From Chiridota heheva (Eukaryota; Echinodermata; Holothuroidea; Apodida; Chiridotidae): a DNA stretch of 64,000 bases. Below, piece after piece: positions 1 to 11,229 of this stretch. The position numbers and the translations under genes are program-made. The notes under the pieces are model-generated. The model worked only from the letters and a program-made list of their open reading frames with translations, did not search any database and had not been told where the DNA came from. The stretch is taken from the NCBI GenBank assembly GCA_020152595.1, contig JAIGNY010004475.1, positions 2,822,144-2,886,143 of the forward strand, read 5' to 3'. Within the stretch, counting starts at the first letter, position 1, and each line of letters begins with the position of its first letter.

Positions 1-18
1 CCTGGGTACCACCTCTCG

Positions 19-2386
19 TCATAAACGACAGCCGAGAACTCCTACGTCGAACTTTGGTAGCGGTTCCTCAACAGGCTCGACAGTTTCCCTGGTGGCTGGC
101 TCGATAGCTGGCACAATGTCCGTTTCGATGGCTGGCTCGACAGCTGGCCCAGTGGCTGGCTCGACGGCTGGCCCAGTGGCTGGCTCGACGGCTGGCCCAG
201 TGGCTGGCTCGACGGCTGGCCCAGTGGCTGGCTCGACGGCTGGCCCAGTGGCTGGCTCGACGGCTGGCCCAGTGGCTGGCTCGACGGCTGGCCCAGTGGC
301 TGGCTCGGCGGCTGGCCCAGTGGCTGGCCCGACGGCTGGCCCAGTGTCTGGCTCGACGGCTGGCCCAGTGGCTGGCTCGGACGGCTGGCCCAGTGTCTGG
401 CTCGACGCCTGGCCCTGGCGCCTGGCCCAGTGGCTGGCCGACGGCTGGCCCAGTGGCTGGCTCGGCGGCTGGCCCAGTGGCTGGCTCGACGGCTGGCCCA
501 GTGGCTGGCTCGACGGCTGGCCCAGTGGCTGGCTCGGACGGCTGGCCCAGTGGCTGGCTCGACGGCTGGCCCAGTGGCTGGCTCGACGGCTGGCCCAGTG
601 GCTGGCTCGACGGCTGGCCCAGTGGCTGGCTCGACGGCTGGCCCAGTGTCTGGCTCGACGGCTGGCCCAGTGGCTGGCTCGACGGCTGGCCCAGTGTCTG
701 GCTCGACGCCTGGCCCAGTGGCTGGCTCGACGGCTGGCCCAGTGGCTGGCTCGACGGCTGGCCCAGTGGCTGGCTCGACGGCTGGCCCAGTGGCTGGCTC
801 GGACGGCTGGCCCAGTGGCTGGCTCGGACGGCTGGCCCAGTGGCTGGCTCGGACGGCTGGCCCAGTGGCTGGCTCGGCGGCTGGCCCAGTGGCTGGCTCG
901 GACGGCTGGCCCAGTGGCTGGCTCGGACGGCTGGCCCAGTGGCTGGCTCGACGGCTGGCCCAGTGGCTGGCTCGGCGGCTGGCCCAGTGGCTGGCTCGGC
1001 GGCTGGCCCAGTGGCTGGCTCGGCGGCTGGCCCAGTGGCTGGCCCAGACGGCTGGCTCGGACGGCTGGCCCAGTGGCTGGCTCGACGGCTGGCCCAGTGG
1101 CTGGCTCGACGGCTGGCCCAGTGGCTGGCTCGGCGGCTGGCCCAGTGGCTGGCTCGGCGGCTGGCCCAGTGGCTGGCTCGGACGGCTGGCCCAGTGGCTG
1201 GCTCGGACGGCTGGCCCAGTGGCTGGCTCGACGGCTGGCCCAGTGGCTGGCTCGGCGGCTGGCCCAGTGGCTGGCTCGGCGGCTGGCCCAGTGGCTGGCT
1301 CGACGGCTGGCTCGGACGGCTGGCTCGGCGGCTGGCCCAGTGGCTGGCTCGGCGGCTGGCCCAGTGGCTGGCTCGACGGCTGGCCCAGTGGCTGGCTCGA
1401 CGGCTGGCCCAGTGGCTGGCTCGACGGCTGGCCCAGTGGCTGGCTCGACGGCTGGCCCAGTGGCTGGCTCGACGGCTGGCCCAGTGGCTGGCTCGACGGC
1501 TGGCTCGGACGGCTGGCTCGGCGGCTGCCCCAGTGGCTGGCTCGACGGCTGGCCCAGTGGCTGGCTCGGCGGCTGGCCCAGTGGCTGGCTCGACGGCTGG
1601 CCCAGTGGCTGGCTCGACGGCTGGCCCAGTGGCTGGCTCGACGGCTGGCCCAGTGGCTGGCTCGGCGGCTGGCCCAGTGGCTGGCTCGGACGGCTGGCCC
1701 AGTGGCTGGCTCGGCGGCTGGCCGACAACTGGCCCAGTGGCTGGCTCGACGGCTGGCTCGGCGGCTGGCCCAGTGGCTGGCTCGGACGGCTGGCCCAGTG
1801 GCTGGCTCGCGGCTGGCCCAGTGGCTGGCTCGACGGCTGGCCCAGTGGCTGGCTCGACGGCTGGCCCAGTGGCCCGGCTGGCCCAGTGGCTCGACGGCTG
1901 GCCCAGTGTCTGGCCGGCTGGCCCAGTGTCTGGCTCGACGGCTGGCCCAGTGGCTGGCTCGACGGCTGGCCCAGTGGCTGGCTCGGACGGCTGGCCCAGT
2001 GTCGACGGCTGGCTCGACAACTGGCCCAGTGGCTGGCTCGACGGCTGGCTCGGACGGCTGGCCCAGTGGCTGGCTCCGGCTGGCCCAGTGGCTGGCTCGG
2101 ACGGCTGGCCCAGTGGCTGGCTCGACGGCTGGCCCAGTGGCTGGCTCGACGGCTGGCCCAGTGGCTGGCTCGACGGCTGGCCCAGTGGCTGGCTCGACGG
2201 CTGGCCCAGTGTCTGGCTCGACGGCTGGCCCAGTGTCTGGCTCGACGGCTGGCCCAGTGGCTGGCCCAGTGGCTGGCTCGACAGCTGGCCCAGTGGCTGG
2301 CTTGGTGGCTGTTTCGTTGACAGCTGGTGCTTCTACCTCCTGCCAACTGGGGCCTGTTACTTCTTCTTGGAGACCTGTGACTTCAG
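19..2386 (-). CDS. Candidate exon built of an E-P-A-T-G-P-A-V octapeptide repeat (frame broken)
   Basis: On the minus strand a possible splice acceptor (CCTTTCAG, ending at 2387) is followed by a coding-looking lead ([11 protein letters not shown], then [18 protein letters not shown]) that runs straight into the octapeptide repeat GPAVEPAT encoded by the 24-bp minisatellite. At the far end the repeat degenerates into a non-repetitive acidic tail ([20 protein letters not shown], then [13 protein letters not shown]) and a TGA at 19-21. Both flanks look like protein and continue the same peptide motif, which is unusual for a purely non-coding satellite. However, the lead lies in the frame that stops at 42-44, while the tail lies in the frame that stops at 19-21, because 25-bp units occur inside the array. 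As assembled it cannot be one open frame. It may be a decayed gene, an assembly error in the array, or chance. No domain recognised; function unknown. Confidence 0.35.
92..2320. repeat. GC-rich 24/25-bp minisatellite, about 90 units
   Basis: Tandem units begin ggctggcccagtggctggct and end in one of three ways: cgac or cggc (24 bp), or cggac (25 bp). A few units are shortened or carry agtgtctggc. No TAA, TAG or TGA arises in any of the three minus-strand frames across the array, and plus-strand frames are also open over long stretches. Long open frames here (up to 775 codons) are therefore a by-product of the repeat and not evidence for a gene. The 25-bp variant is scattered through the array and changes the frame each time. 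Confidence 0.95.
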
Positions 2387-2421
2387 CTGAAAGGTGCTGC
2401 GCCTTTTTTCTAAGGAAATGA

Positions 2422-4685
2422 TATAAAGTTTTTGTTTAACATTTTTTTTCTGCGTTTGGAAATGAACCATTATCTACAGCATCCGTAAGTATTATATAGG
2501 AGCATCCCACATGAAACCAATCAATTAATTCCAGCTAATCCTTCCCCAGGGCTTAACTGATCGTGGTCTTGTCCACTAATTGTGGTCTCATAAATCCAAA
2601 TAGTGGTCTTGTGAACCAAAAATAATGTTGTGAAATTTAGTTTTGTTAACGGATTTAGTGTTGTCAACGAACCTCTAGTTTGACTCCTTTCGGCACAATC
2701 TCCGTAAGTTGGTGTTGTTGTAAGAATCTCTGTAATTAGTCCTCTTCCCCCCCTCCCCCTCACCCTCCGCCCCAGTCAACGTAAAGACATGTGGCGATTA
2801 AAACCTGCCATTTGCATTTCGTCGTTTGAAAGTCTTACAGCTGCTAATTTAACGTCCACACTCAATTCTACTTCAATGATTTATGACCTGCCCCACGTGT
2901 TGGTCTACTTATTACCGAAGGCCGCACGGTTCTGAAAGTTAATGTAAACTTGAATCAATTACACAAAACCATTTAAAAAAAGAAGACAGATTTCAATAAT
3001 GGGACAGAGACACCTAGCATTTCATTTTATGTTTTGTGAAATGTACAAATGAAGAAGAATTTACTGACCACACGGGAGATGGATGCTGCACTGGGTATTA
3101 AGGGAGCTGTCTCTTTTAGAAGAAATGATACTATGTGGGGTATATCGATATAAATCATTTGGGGGCAAACAAATCCAGAAAATGGGGAGGGGAAAGGACC
3201 ATCAACTGATTTATGCTGTCATAAATTACAGTATTTCCCCATTACAAATTCAGTAGTCTGATATTCTTATGTCTCTTTAAACATGCAAAAGAGGAGATCT
3301 TGCCTGAAAACTACCCCTCCTCCCGCACATTGTTGCTGTTGTTTTTTGTAGGGGGTGGGGTAAAGCAATTTAGGGGGTGGGGTAAACCATGACCAAATAA
3401 TACATAGCATAATATATACATAATCTGATATCTAAAATGTCCTTTCAGGCACATAATATAGGGAATCATATAGCGATCTCTCCCCACACACACTCCTCTT
3501 CTTGCTGTCGTAATTTTTCAATTTTGTGGGCAAATTTCATAAAGTAAAGAGGGGAAATGAGCATTTACCAATTTTGCTATTATATCCTTTTCAAGGTATT
3601 AATTTTATTTAGCTCAACATGCTAGGCCTAAGCCCGGGTGGAACTGGTATCATATCGGGTAATAAAACTGTCATTGGTGAGGGTATGAGATTGATGGAAT
3701 TATAGTCCCTTAAAACTTCGCCGTTTTGTTTTGTGCAATTTGCGGTATGTCTTTAATAGAAGAGTTCAATCTAATGATCAAGATTTGTTTACGATTTTGA
3801 AATAGTTTTGTGATGCGGTGCTTCAAATGAACATTTTCACAATCTTACAGAAATACAAAATTTTAGGCTAAAATATTGGAAGCGATGTAATGAGTGGTCA
3901 AATTTTAAAATTTTCACCACTGTTCCATGGAACAGTATTTTCTTAAAAAACACTGTTCTGGATCAAGTTTTACTGTTCCAACATTTTCATCAATAAAAAT
4001 GCAAATTTCCTGCTTCACATTGGACTTAATATAGGCCTACACCTTTTTTGTCATAATATATTTTGTAAGAGAAACAATAATTAATAGTCAGTAGGCTGTG
4101 CTATACGCTCGTGTCGAAATTCTAAGGCTGTAACAGTGTACGGGGTAAACACGTAAGTGTAAATACGTAACGGGACCCATGATAGTTGCATTACTTAACA
4201 CAGGCAAATACAGTATCAGGGGTGTGAGCATGGGCGGGATTTGCCGACTGAAAGTGTGTGTGTGTGTGTGGGGGGGCGACTGAAAGTGTGTGTGTGGGGG
4301 AGAGCAAAATAGAAAATCACCATATAAAAGATACAAATTTTAAAAAATCCCACCTATGGGTGTGAGTGAGACCAAAAAAAAAGAAGCTTTTTTTTTAAGA
4401 TTAATATATAGCACAAATTATTACGTCTTGCAAACGTCGTGGGAGGAGGGGGATTTGACCATACCACATGCTAGAAAATATATTTTCCCATAAAACAAAA
4501 ACTTAAAGGCAGTAGGGAGAAAAAAATCAATTCATGGGGATGTTTGAACAAAATAAATATGCTTCAACAAAAGTCATAACGTGTGGGTCAATGGGTAATG
4601 TTTACCTCTTCCGGCCGATTATTGAAGTTATACGACTGAAATTATAAACTTAAATATCTCCTTAACGGGAAAGAAAGAAAAAAAA
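2422..4685. other. AT-rich spacer, no gene seen
   Basis: Only short unconvincing open frames. It contains a perfect 16-bp palindrome (CTGTTCCATGGAACAG, 3920-3935), two TAGGCCTA octamers (near 3625 and 4032) and a GT-rich stretch at 4245-4302. Confidence 0.6.
4245..4302. repeat. Duplicated GT microsatellite
   Basis: The motif gactgaaagtgtgtgtg occurs twice about 33 bp apart, each followed by a G run. This is simple-sequence DNA. Confidence 0.7.
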
Positions 4686-4771
4686 TTGAATGTTTCTTCA
4701 CCATAGTGTTTCTTTATGAAGTCCTCTTTCATATAAGTTGAACATTCTTAACCACTGAATTAATCCTTTAA
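4686..4771 (+). mobile_element. Solo end of a TTAA-flanked MITE
   Basis: This roughly 85-bp stretch (tcttcaccatagtgtttctt ... cactgaattaatcct, then TTAA) matches the right terminal inverted repeat of the complete element at 15023-15599. No partner left end is visible upstream, so it is a truncated copy or a solo end. Confidence 0.6.
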
Positions 4772-5529
4772 AAAGCACCGTTCTCAAGAACAGCAGGAAT
4801 TTTGACCCCTGGATGTAATGATATACACGTTGGACAGTCCATGAATCCCCAGGCACTTCTTGCCACACGCAGAGTCAAGGCCCACTCATAAGAGAACTTT
4901 AGTTAAGGGTTAATAACCAGATTATAAGCATGGAGTTAAAGTTTGTTTAACTCCATGTCATAAGAAATCCTCGTAAATATGCTACAGTATATCGGATATT
5001 TGGAACAAATAGGTCAATGGAGTTGAAGCGTTCAAATGACATTAATTGATACATAGAGAGAAGATATTATATGGAGTATTTCCAATTTACTGCACTATAT
5101 ATTATTTTGTGGTACAATGAAATGATTTTCATTGTTTTCATCGCATGTTTAAATTGTGATGTGTGGATTTTATTTTATTTTCTCAGCTCAACTTTTACTC
5201 TGTGAGTAGTATTATATATATATATATTTTTTTGTGGTTGCTCAAAGACTGTTTCGGTCAAAATATAGAACATATAACTTTCAAAAACACTTTTGCAAAA
5301 GCAAACAAAAATGACATTTGATAACGACTGAATCTAAAGAAGACACACGGCCCTTGAAATCTTTTATGTTGACCATTTTAAAACTTAAAAGATACGAGAA
5401 AAACAAAAAGCTGTGCATTAATTTTTTTCTTTCACAGATGAATGTGATCTCTTTTTGATAATTCATTACATTGCCTTTTTAAAATGTACCTCCTTTTAAT
5501 CCTCCTTTTGCTGTTCGTTTTTTGTTTTG
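4772..5529. other. AT-rich spacer, no gene seen
   Basis: Short A/T runs and a small TA repeat near 5213-5226. No coding pattern, RNA gene or repeat with partners in the window was found. Confidence 0.5.
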
Positions 5530-8500
5530 TTTTTGGTTCGCATGCGAAGCATTTATGCGAATGTATGTAATGGGGATTACGTCCAGCCGTTCAGCCGTCC
5601 ACAGATTTGTCCTGAGATTTCTTTAGAAATGTCAAAGTTTTTTGAGAATTTCTCAGAATTTCCTTATAAAATGTAAAAGTTTTTCAGAGGTACTTATGCT
5701 AGGATTAAAGACTAGTTCCTTAAAAAGTCTACAATACATTTGATATTTTCTTAGAAGATAACTGTAAAATGATATAATTTTCCAATATTCTTCAGAGATC
5801 CTCAAGTCTCTCTTGTAGCACTTGAGATTTGAAATCCTTAAGATTCTTCAAAACAATTTGGGCACCAAACAGATATATCAGGCATGATTTTTAAACTCTA
5901 CCTTTATTATTGTGTTCATTTGCATAAAGTCACTACAGTATATGACCTAACCAGACTTTTTATTTAGCATGCTTAGTCAGGAGTGTGACAAGATGGATGT
6001 GATTGCATATAAACATAGGGAGGGATGCCATGTGGGACATGGATGGGGGCCATGAGGGACATATGATATAATATTTACCGTGTTGTATACACCAAGGGCT
6101 ATATCAGGCATAATTATTTGACTCCACCTTTTTTTCTTGTTCAACAACTCATTTGCATATAAGTTATCATATGAATTAACACTTTAATACATAGTAAGCT
6201 CAATCAGGGACTGTGATAGCTAGGATGAGACTTCTTATGGAGCTTATGGGATGTCAAGTGAGACATAGGGTGGGATGACATGTGGGATGCCAGGTAGGAC
6301 ATGGGGTGGGATACCATATGGGACATGGGGTGGGATGCCATGTGGAACAGGGTGGAATGCCACGTAGGATATGTGGTGGAATGCCATGCAGGACATAGGG
6401 TGGATTCCATGGGATGGAATGTCATGTGGGACATGGGATGTCATGTGGGACATAGCCTCCCACCCCATTTCAACAAGTCATTTGCATATAAGTTATTATA
6501 TGAACTGACACTTTCATACATAGTATGCTCAATCAGTGACTGTGATAGCTAGGATGAGACTTCTTATGGAGCCTATGGGATGTCATGTGGGACATGAGAT
6601 GGGATGCCATGTGGGACATGGGGTGGGATGCCATGTGGAACGGTAGAATGCCATGTGGGACATGGTGGGATGCCACGAGTAACACAGAGTGTGACATAGG
6701 TTGTGATGCCATGTGTGACATAAGGTAGGATGCCTTGTGTGGCATAAGGTAGGATGCCATGTGTGACATAGGGTAGGAGGCTATGTGGGACATAGGGTGG
6801 GATGCCATGGGAACATGGGATGTGATGCCATGTGGTACATAAAGTAGGATGTCATTGGGACATTGGGAGGGATACCATGTGAAACATATGGTAGGATGCC
6901 ATGTGGGACATCAGGTGGGAAGCCACTGATGCAGGACACAGGGAGGGATGCCATGTGGGACATACAGTAGGGAGGAATGTCATGTGGTACATATGGTTGG
7001 ATTAATGTGGGACACACATGTAGGATGCGATCCATGTGGGTCATAGCATGGAATGCCATGTGGGACATATGGTGGAATGCCATGTGGGACATATGGTGGA
7101 ATATGCCATGTGAGACTGTGTGGTGGAATATCATGTGGGAGATATGGTGGAATGCCCTGTGGGACATATATTGAATGTCATGTGGGACATGCGATGTCAT
7201 GTGGGACATGGGGTGGGATGTCATGTGGGAGATGTGGTGGAATGTTATGTGGGACATGGGGTGGGATGCCTTGTGGGAGATATTGTGAAATGCCATGTGG
7301 GACATGGGATGTCGTGTGGGACATGGGGTAGGATGCCATGTTGGACATGGGGTGGGATGCCATGTGGGATATGGGGTGGGATGCCATGTGGGTCATAGGA
7401 TGGGATGCCCTGTGGGACATATGATGGAATGCCATGTGGGACATGGGATGTCATGGACATGGGGTGGGATGCCATGTGGGACATGGGGTGGGATGCCATG
7501 TGGGAGATGTGGTGGAATGCCATGTGGGACATGGGATGGGATGTCGTGTGGGACATGGGGTAGGATGCCATGTGGGACATGGAGTGGGATGCCATGTGGG
7601 ACATGGGGTGGGATGCCATGTGGGACATGGGGTGGGATGCCATGTGGGACATGGGGTGGGATGCCATGTGGGACATGGGGTGGGATGCCATGTGGGACAT
7701 GGGGTGGGATGCCATGTGGGACATAGGATGGTGCCATGTGGTACATAAAGTAGGATGTCATTGGGACATTGGGAGGGATACCATGTGGAACATATGGTGG
7801 GATGCCATGTGGGACATCAGGTGGGAAGCCACTGATGCAGGACACAGGGAAGGATGCCTTGTGGGACATGGGATGGGATGTCATGGGACATGGTAGGACA
7901 TATGGTTGGATTAATGTGGGACACACATGTAGGATGGGATCCATGTGGGTCATAGCATGGGATGCCATGTGGGACATATGGTGGAATGCCATGTGGGACA
8001 TATGGGTGGAATATGCCATGTGAGACACTGTGTGGTGGAATGCCATGGGACATGGGTGATATGGTGGAATGCTCATGTGGGACATATGATGGAATGCCAT
8101 GTGGGACATGGGGATGTCATGTGGGGACATGGGGTTGGAATGCCATGTGGGAGATATGGTGGAATGCCATGTGGGACATGGGGTGGGATGCCATGTGGGA
8201 GATGTGGTGGAATGCCATGTGGGACATGGGATGGGATGTCGTGTGGGACATGGGGTAGGATGCCATGTGGGACATGGGGTGGGATGCCATGTGGGACATG
8301 GGGTGGGATACCATGTGGGTCATAGGATGGGATGCTCTGTGGGACATATGATGAAATGCCATGTGGGACATGGGATGCCATGTGGGACATGGAGTGGGAT
8401 GCCATGTGGGACATGGGGTGGGATGCCATGTGGGACATGGGATGCCATGTGGGTGGGATGCCATGTGGGACATGGGGTTGGGGGACATGGGGTGGGATGC

Positions 8501-8627
8501 CATGTGGGACATAGGATGCCATGTGGGACTTAAGTGTGAGATGCCATTTTTATAATTGGCCGGATCATATAATATGGGTGTCAATTTGCATGGGCATGTG
8601 AACCATGACGGTATTTACTGTTCTAGT
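5530..8627 (+). mobile_element. Non-autonomous Helentron/HINE-like element with minisatellite core, copy A
   Basis: The left end carries the palindrome TTCGCATGCGAA (5537-5548) in the context ttggttcgcatgcgaag. A left arm of about 700 bp is shared with copies B and C. The core is a 24-bp minisatellite. The right arm (about 8521-8626) ends with the hairpin CGGTATTTACTG followed by ttCTAG (8623-8626). The subterminal sequence near the right end (gcatgtgaacc) is the inverse of the left-end ggttcgcatgc. A 3' hairpin just before CTAG, subterminal inverted repeats and an internal minisatellite are the published hallmarks of Helitron-type non-autonomous elements (HINE, DINE-1 and bivalve pearl elements). 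No Rep/helicase is encoded. The class is inferred; the element being mobile is supported by the copies with shared ends in unrelated flanks. Confidence 0.65.
6240..8520. repeat. 24-bp minisatellite core of copy A
   Basis: Units read tgggatgccatgtgggacat plus gggg, with many point variants and length variants (24 is the modal period). Left of about 7000 the units are diverged and are interrupted by longer repeats of arm sequence (tcatttgcatataagttat, gctaggatgagacttcttat). From about 7320 to 7730 they are almost identical. Open frames such as the MSHMASHP series are by-products. Confidence 0.9.
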
Positions 8628-8639
8628 TGTCCTTTGACA

Positions 8640-8990
8640 TACTCGTACCCCCACCCCCAAAAAAAAAAAAAAAAATGATAGAAAATTATATTCAATTACT
8701 TATCAAAAATAATAATAGATTATGATTTAAAGCATGTTTTCTTTTGGAGTCATTAAAGTTGAAACTTTTTGTAATACATGCAATATTTGTAAAGTACATG
8801 TATAAACAGACAAGCAGTTGACAATTTTCATGTTATTCAATAACTTTCTTTCCTAAATCTTAGCATTTGCCTGCTTATACAATCATCAATAAAAAAATAT
8901 ATTTACTAGCATCTTTGTTAGATATCCAAAAATGTTTGCTGTCCATTGTCATGTGTACTCTAGCTACATAAAATTCCAATCCTATTCACA
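8640..8990. other. Spacer, no gene seen
   Basis: AT-rich with an A run at 8656-8675. It leads into the acceptor of the first candidate exon of the downstream gene. Confidence 0.5.
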
Positions 8991-8991
8991 G

Positions 8992-9234
8992 AAACTGAAC
9001 CACGAACTCATCCCAGAAGAGCTGCAAAGTCTCCAAAGACCTACACTCCCCCACAGAGACGGAAATCTGCGTCCAAAGACAAAGAATCCGAAAATCCACA
9101 AGAAAAGAATGGAAGCGGAAAACAAAATACCAACCGTGAACAGACCAAGTCGGTCAGAGTTCAGGAGCACTCTCATTGCAAGGACAAATCTAGAAAGGGA
9201 AGCACGCCTAGTAGCGGAGAAAACAGAGAAGCAA
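8992..9234 (+). CDS. Candidate exon of an unrecognised basic nuclear-type protein (exon a)
   Basis: A good acceptor (tcctattcacag, ending 8991) opens a frame read from AA/ACT GAA CCA. It gives a Lys/Arg/Ser/Pro-rich segment (RRAAKSPKTYTPPQRRKSAS, later KDKSRKGSTPSSGENREAS) of about 80 residues before sequence turns into G runs. The composition resembles nuclear, disordered, phosphorylatable regions and is similar in style to the exons at 12.2 and 15.7 kb. The 3' boundary is uncertain: the nearest GT after the coding-like stretch (9235) leaves phase 1, whereas the next candidate exon starts in phase 0. Either the donor is elsewhere (for example 9153) or an exon is missing. The longer frame listed over this stretch in another phase is less protein-like. 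Family not recognised. Confidence 0.4.
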
Positions 9235-9309
9235 GTCTACATATTTTGGGTTTTTTGGGGGGAGGGTGGGGGAGGGTTGCAACTGTTTATTATGTACCAA
9301 CATCTATAG

Positions 9310-10440
9310 ATAGGTAGAGACAATATTACCTTAACCCTAAAATACCCAGACCAAGCATGTCACGCTTGATTAGAGACATACTTTTCAAAAAATATATTTC
9401 TTTGTCAAATAGGCCCACAGCAGTGATCTTGGTATCATTTGAATGAGCTCGAATTGTTCTTTCAGAAAATATAACTTTTTGATGGGGGTTATGTTGAAGA
9501 AGTTTGCGAAAAAATGGATTGAAAAAGAGAGCATTAAAAAAATGCACAAAATTTAACGATTCGTTTTTTCTTTTCAAAAGTTTCCTTGCCATACTTCCAG
9601 ACCTAGCTTTTGCTAGAAAAACCATGAACAACTGTCAAAGACATCAAAGTATCCAATTCCGGTTGAATTATCACTGCCCCTACCATCAATATATTTTTGG
9701 CAAAATTTGTGCCAAATATGATGATTTTTAGCCTTTTTGAGACCAAAATATTGAAAAAATTGTAAGTTTTGATCGTAATACACTTACCGTACGCGAAATG
9801 TATCGTAAGAAAGGCCAAGCCATGTACTTCGATTGATATCAAAAAGAGCAGTACCCCTCTCTAAGCACATCTGGATTTAAGTAATAATAATTAATAATTG
9901 TCATATTACATATTAATACCCTACGCATTAAGGAACTGTGTGGTAGTTTCTTGCTCTACATGTAGGAAACTATATAGGCATACAATTTGTTTGATCAAGT
10001 GATCGCTCTGTCCCCCGCACTGCTCAACGTGCTTCAATCTTTTCAACACACTGTCGGCATCACAGGAGATTCTGTCATATTCTGTCCTGCAGGACAAAAT
10101 CTCCGCAGGCAAAAAATCTCACGTTACACCAGCTTTTGATTGGATTTTAATGGAAGAGAAAAGATGTCGGTCATGAGTGTGATAACGGTCTTCATAGACC
10201 AGAAGAAATGGCATTGTTGTGACGAGTGATTGTTATTAACTTCTTCATTTGCTTCTTAATGAAGACGGTACCCTTACAAAGGTCCAAAATGAAAAGAAAA
10301 AAAAACAAGAAATGAAAAGAATTTTTTTTCTTTTCTGCCTGCCTGCCCCTAACAGTTTTCCCCAAGAAAGGGAAAATAAAACAATTTGTTTTTTAGGTTT
10401 GATAGCACCCACTAGACTAAATTTGATTTTTCTCTTTTTT
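9310..10440. other. Presumed intron, no gene seen
   Basis: AT-rich with no repeats shared elsewhere in the window. It ends in a pyrimidine tract (tttttctcttttttcag) that forms the acceptor of the next exon. Confidence 0.5.
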
Positions 10441-10443
10441 CAG

Positions 10444-10572
10444 CCCCATGACTCAAGGATCGAAGAGTCCAGTACTCCCCATGTCGTGAAATACTACAGA
10501 GTGCAGGTTTGGTTAAGAAGAAAAGAAGTTTATGAATATGGAGTACTGGTATCCATTGATGAAACGGAAATT
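10444..10572 (+). CDS. Candidate exon b of the same unrecognised gene
   Basis: An acceptor with a strong pyrimidine tract (ctcttttttcag, ending 10443) and a donor with strong consensus (ATT|GTAAGA at 10573) bound 129 bp, exactly 43 codons in phase 0. It encodes PHDSRIEESS followed by HVVKYYRVQVWLRRKEVYEY and GVLVSIDETEI. This is the only exon of the set that looks globular (alternating hydrophobics, aromatic residues). The other two frames contain stops. The exon joins in phase to the exon at 12250. Family not recognised. Confidence 0.55.
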
Positions 10573-10593
10573 GTAAGAACTGTAAACAAATAA

Positions 10594-11229
10594 GAACATT
10601 GCTTTTTGGGTGTTGCTCTCTCTTAAAAAGTTTGTATCATAAGTTTTGTTCTTGCTTGCCTTTGCCGCTAGGTCTGAATCAAAGTAAGGCTTCACCTTCC
10701 TGGAGCATGTTTACTATGTTCTGTTTGGTGGAGTGGTTGATGATGTGATTTATTGTTACAGTATGTTAGACAGAAAATGATCAACTGGGGGATCAACTGA
10801 GAAAAAATGGGTGTATTGATTTAAATTCTTCTTAACTCCTTCCATAGTAATTGCTTATTTTGAATAAAAGTTTGTGGAAATAATTAACCTGCTGTCCATA
10901 ACAATTTATACCGACTCTTGCCCATTATTGATATCAAAACTTGGTTAATACCAAACATAAAAATATTCTGTATGACAAATGCGTATGCATTTGTCATACA
11001 GAATATTTTAAACTGTTTTCCAAAAAGTTTTTTTTTTTTTTTTTTGTGAAAAGTTAGTTGATGATGATGCCAAAATATGTATTTAAATCATAATTTCCGA
11101 TCAGAAAAAGTTAGTTCAATAATTAAAGAAATACCCAATATATTGAATGCTAAAATAGACATGATTTATCTCAAGCATCTATTTACCGATATATGTATGG
11201 ACAGAGCAATATATCGATAAAGGAAGATA
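10594..11229. other. Intron sequence with a long perfect hairpin
   Basis: AT-rich. Its only notable structure is the hairpin at 10960-11009, listed separately. Confidence 0.5.
10960..11009. repeat. Perfect inverted repeat, 23-bp arms, 4-base loop
   Basis: The left arm contains TATTCTGTATGACAAATGC, the loop is GTAT (10983-10986), and the right arm is the exact reverse complement. It could fold as an RNA hairpin within the presumed intron or be a cruciform or foldback. It is shorter than a typical animal pre-miRNA stem. Confidence 0.8.

Noticed and set aside
19..2421. Five overlapping open frames of 650-775 codons on both strands as separate genes
   Set aside because: They are all products of a stop-free minisatellite; overlapping frames on both strands cannot all be genes. 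Only the flanking peptides gave any coding hint.
6204..8584. Met/His/Ser-rich open frames (MSHMASHP series) in the 24-bp array
   Set aside because: Repeat by-products that change frame with each unit-length variant; the sequence is part of a mobile element.
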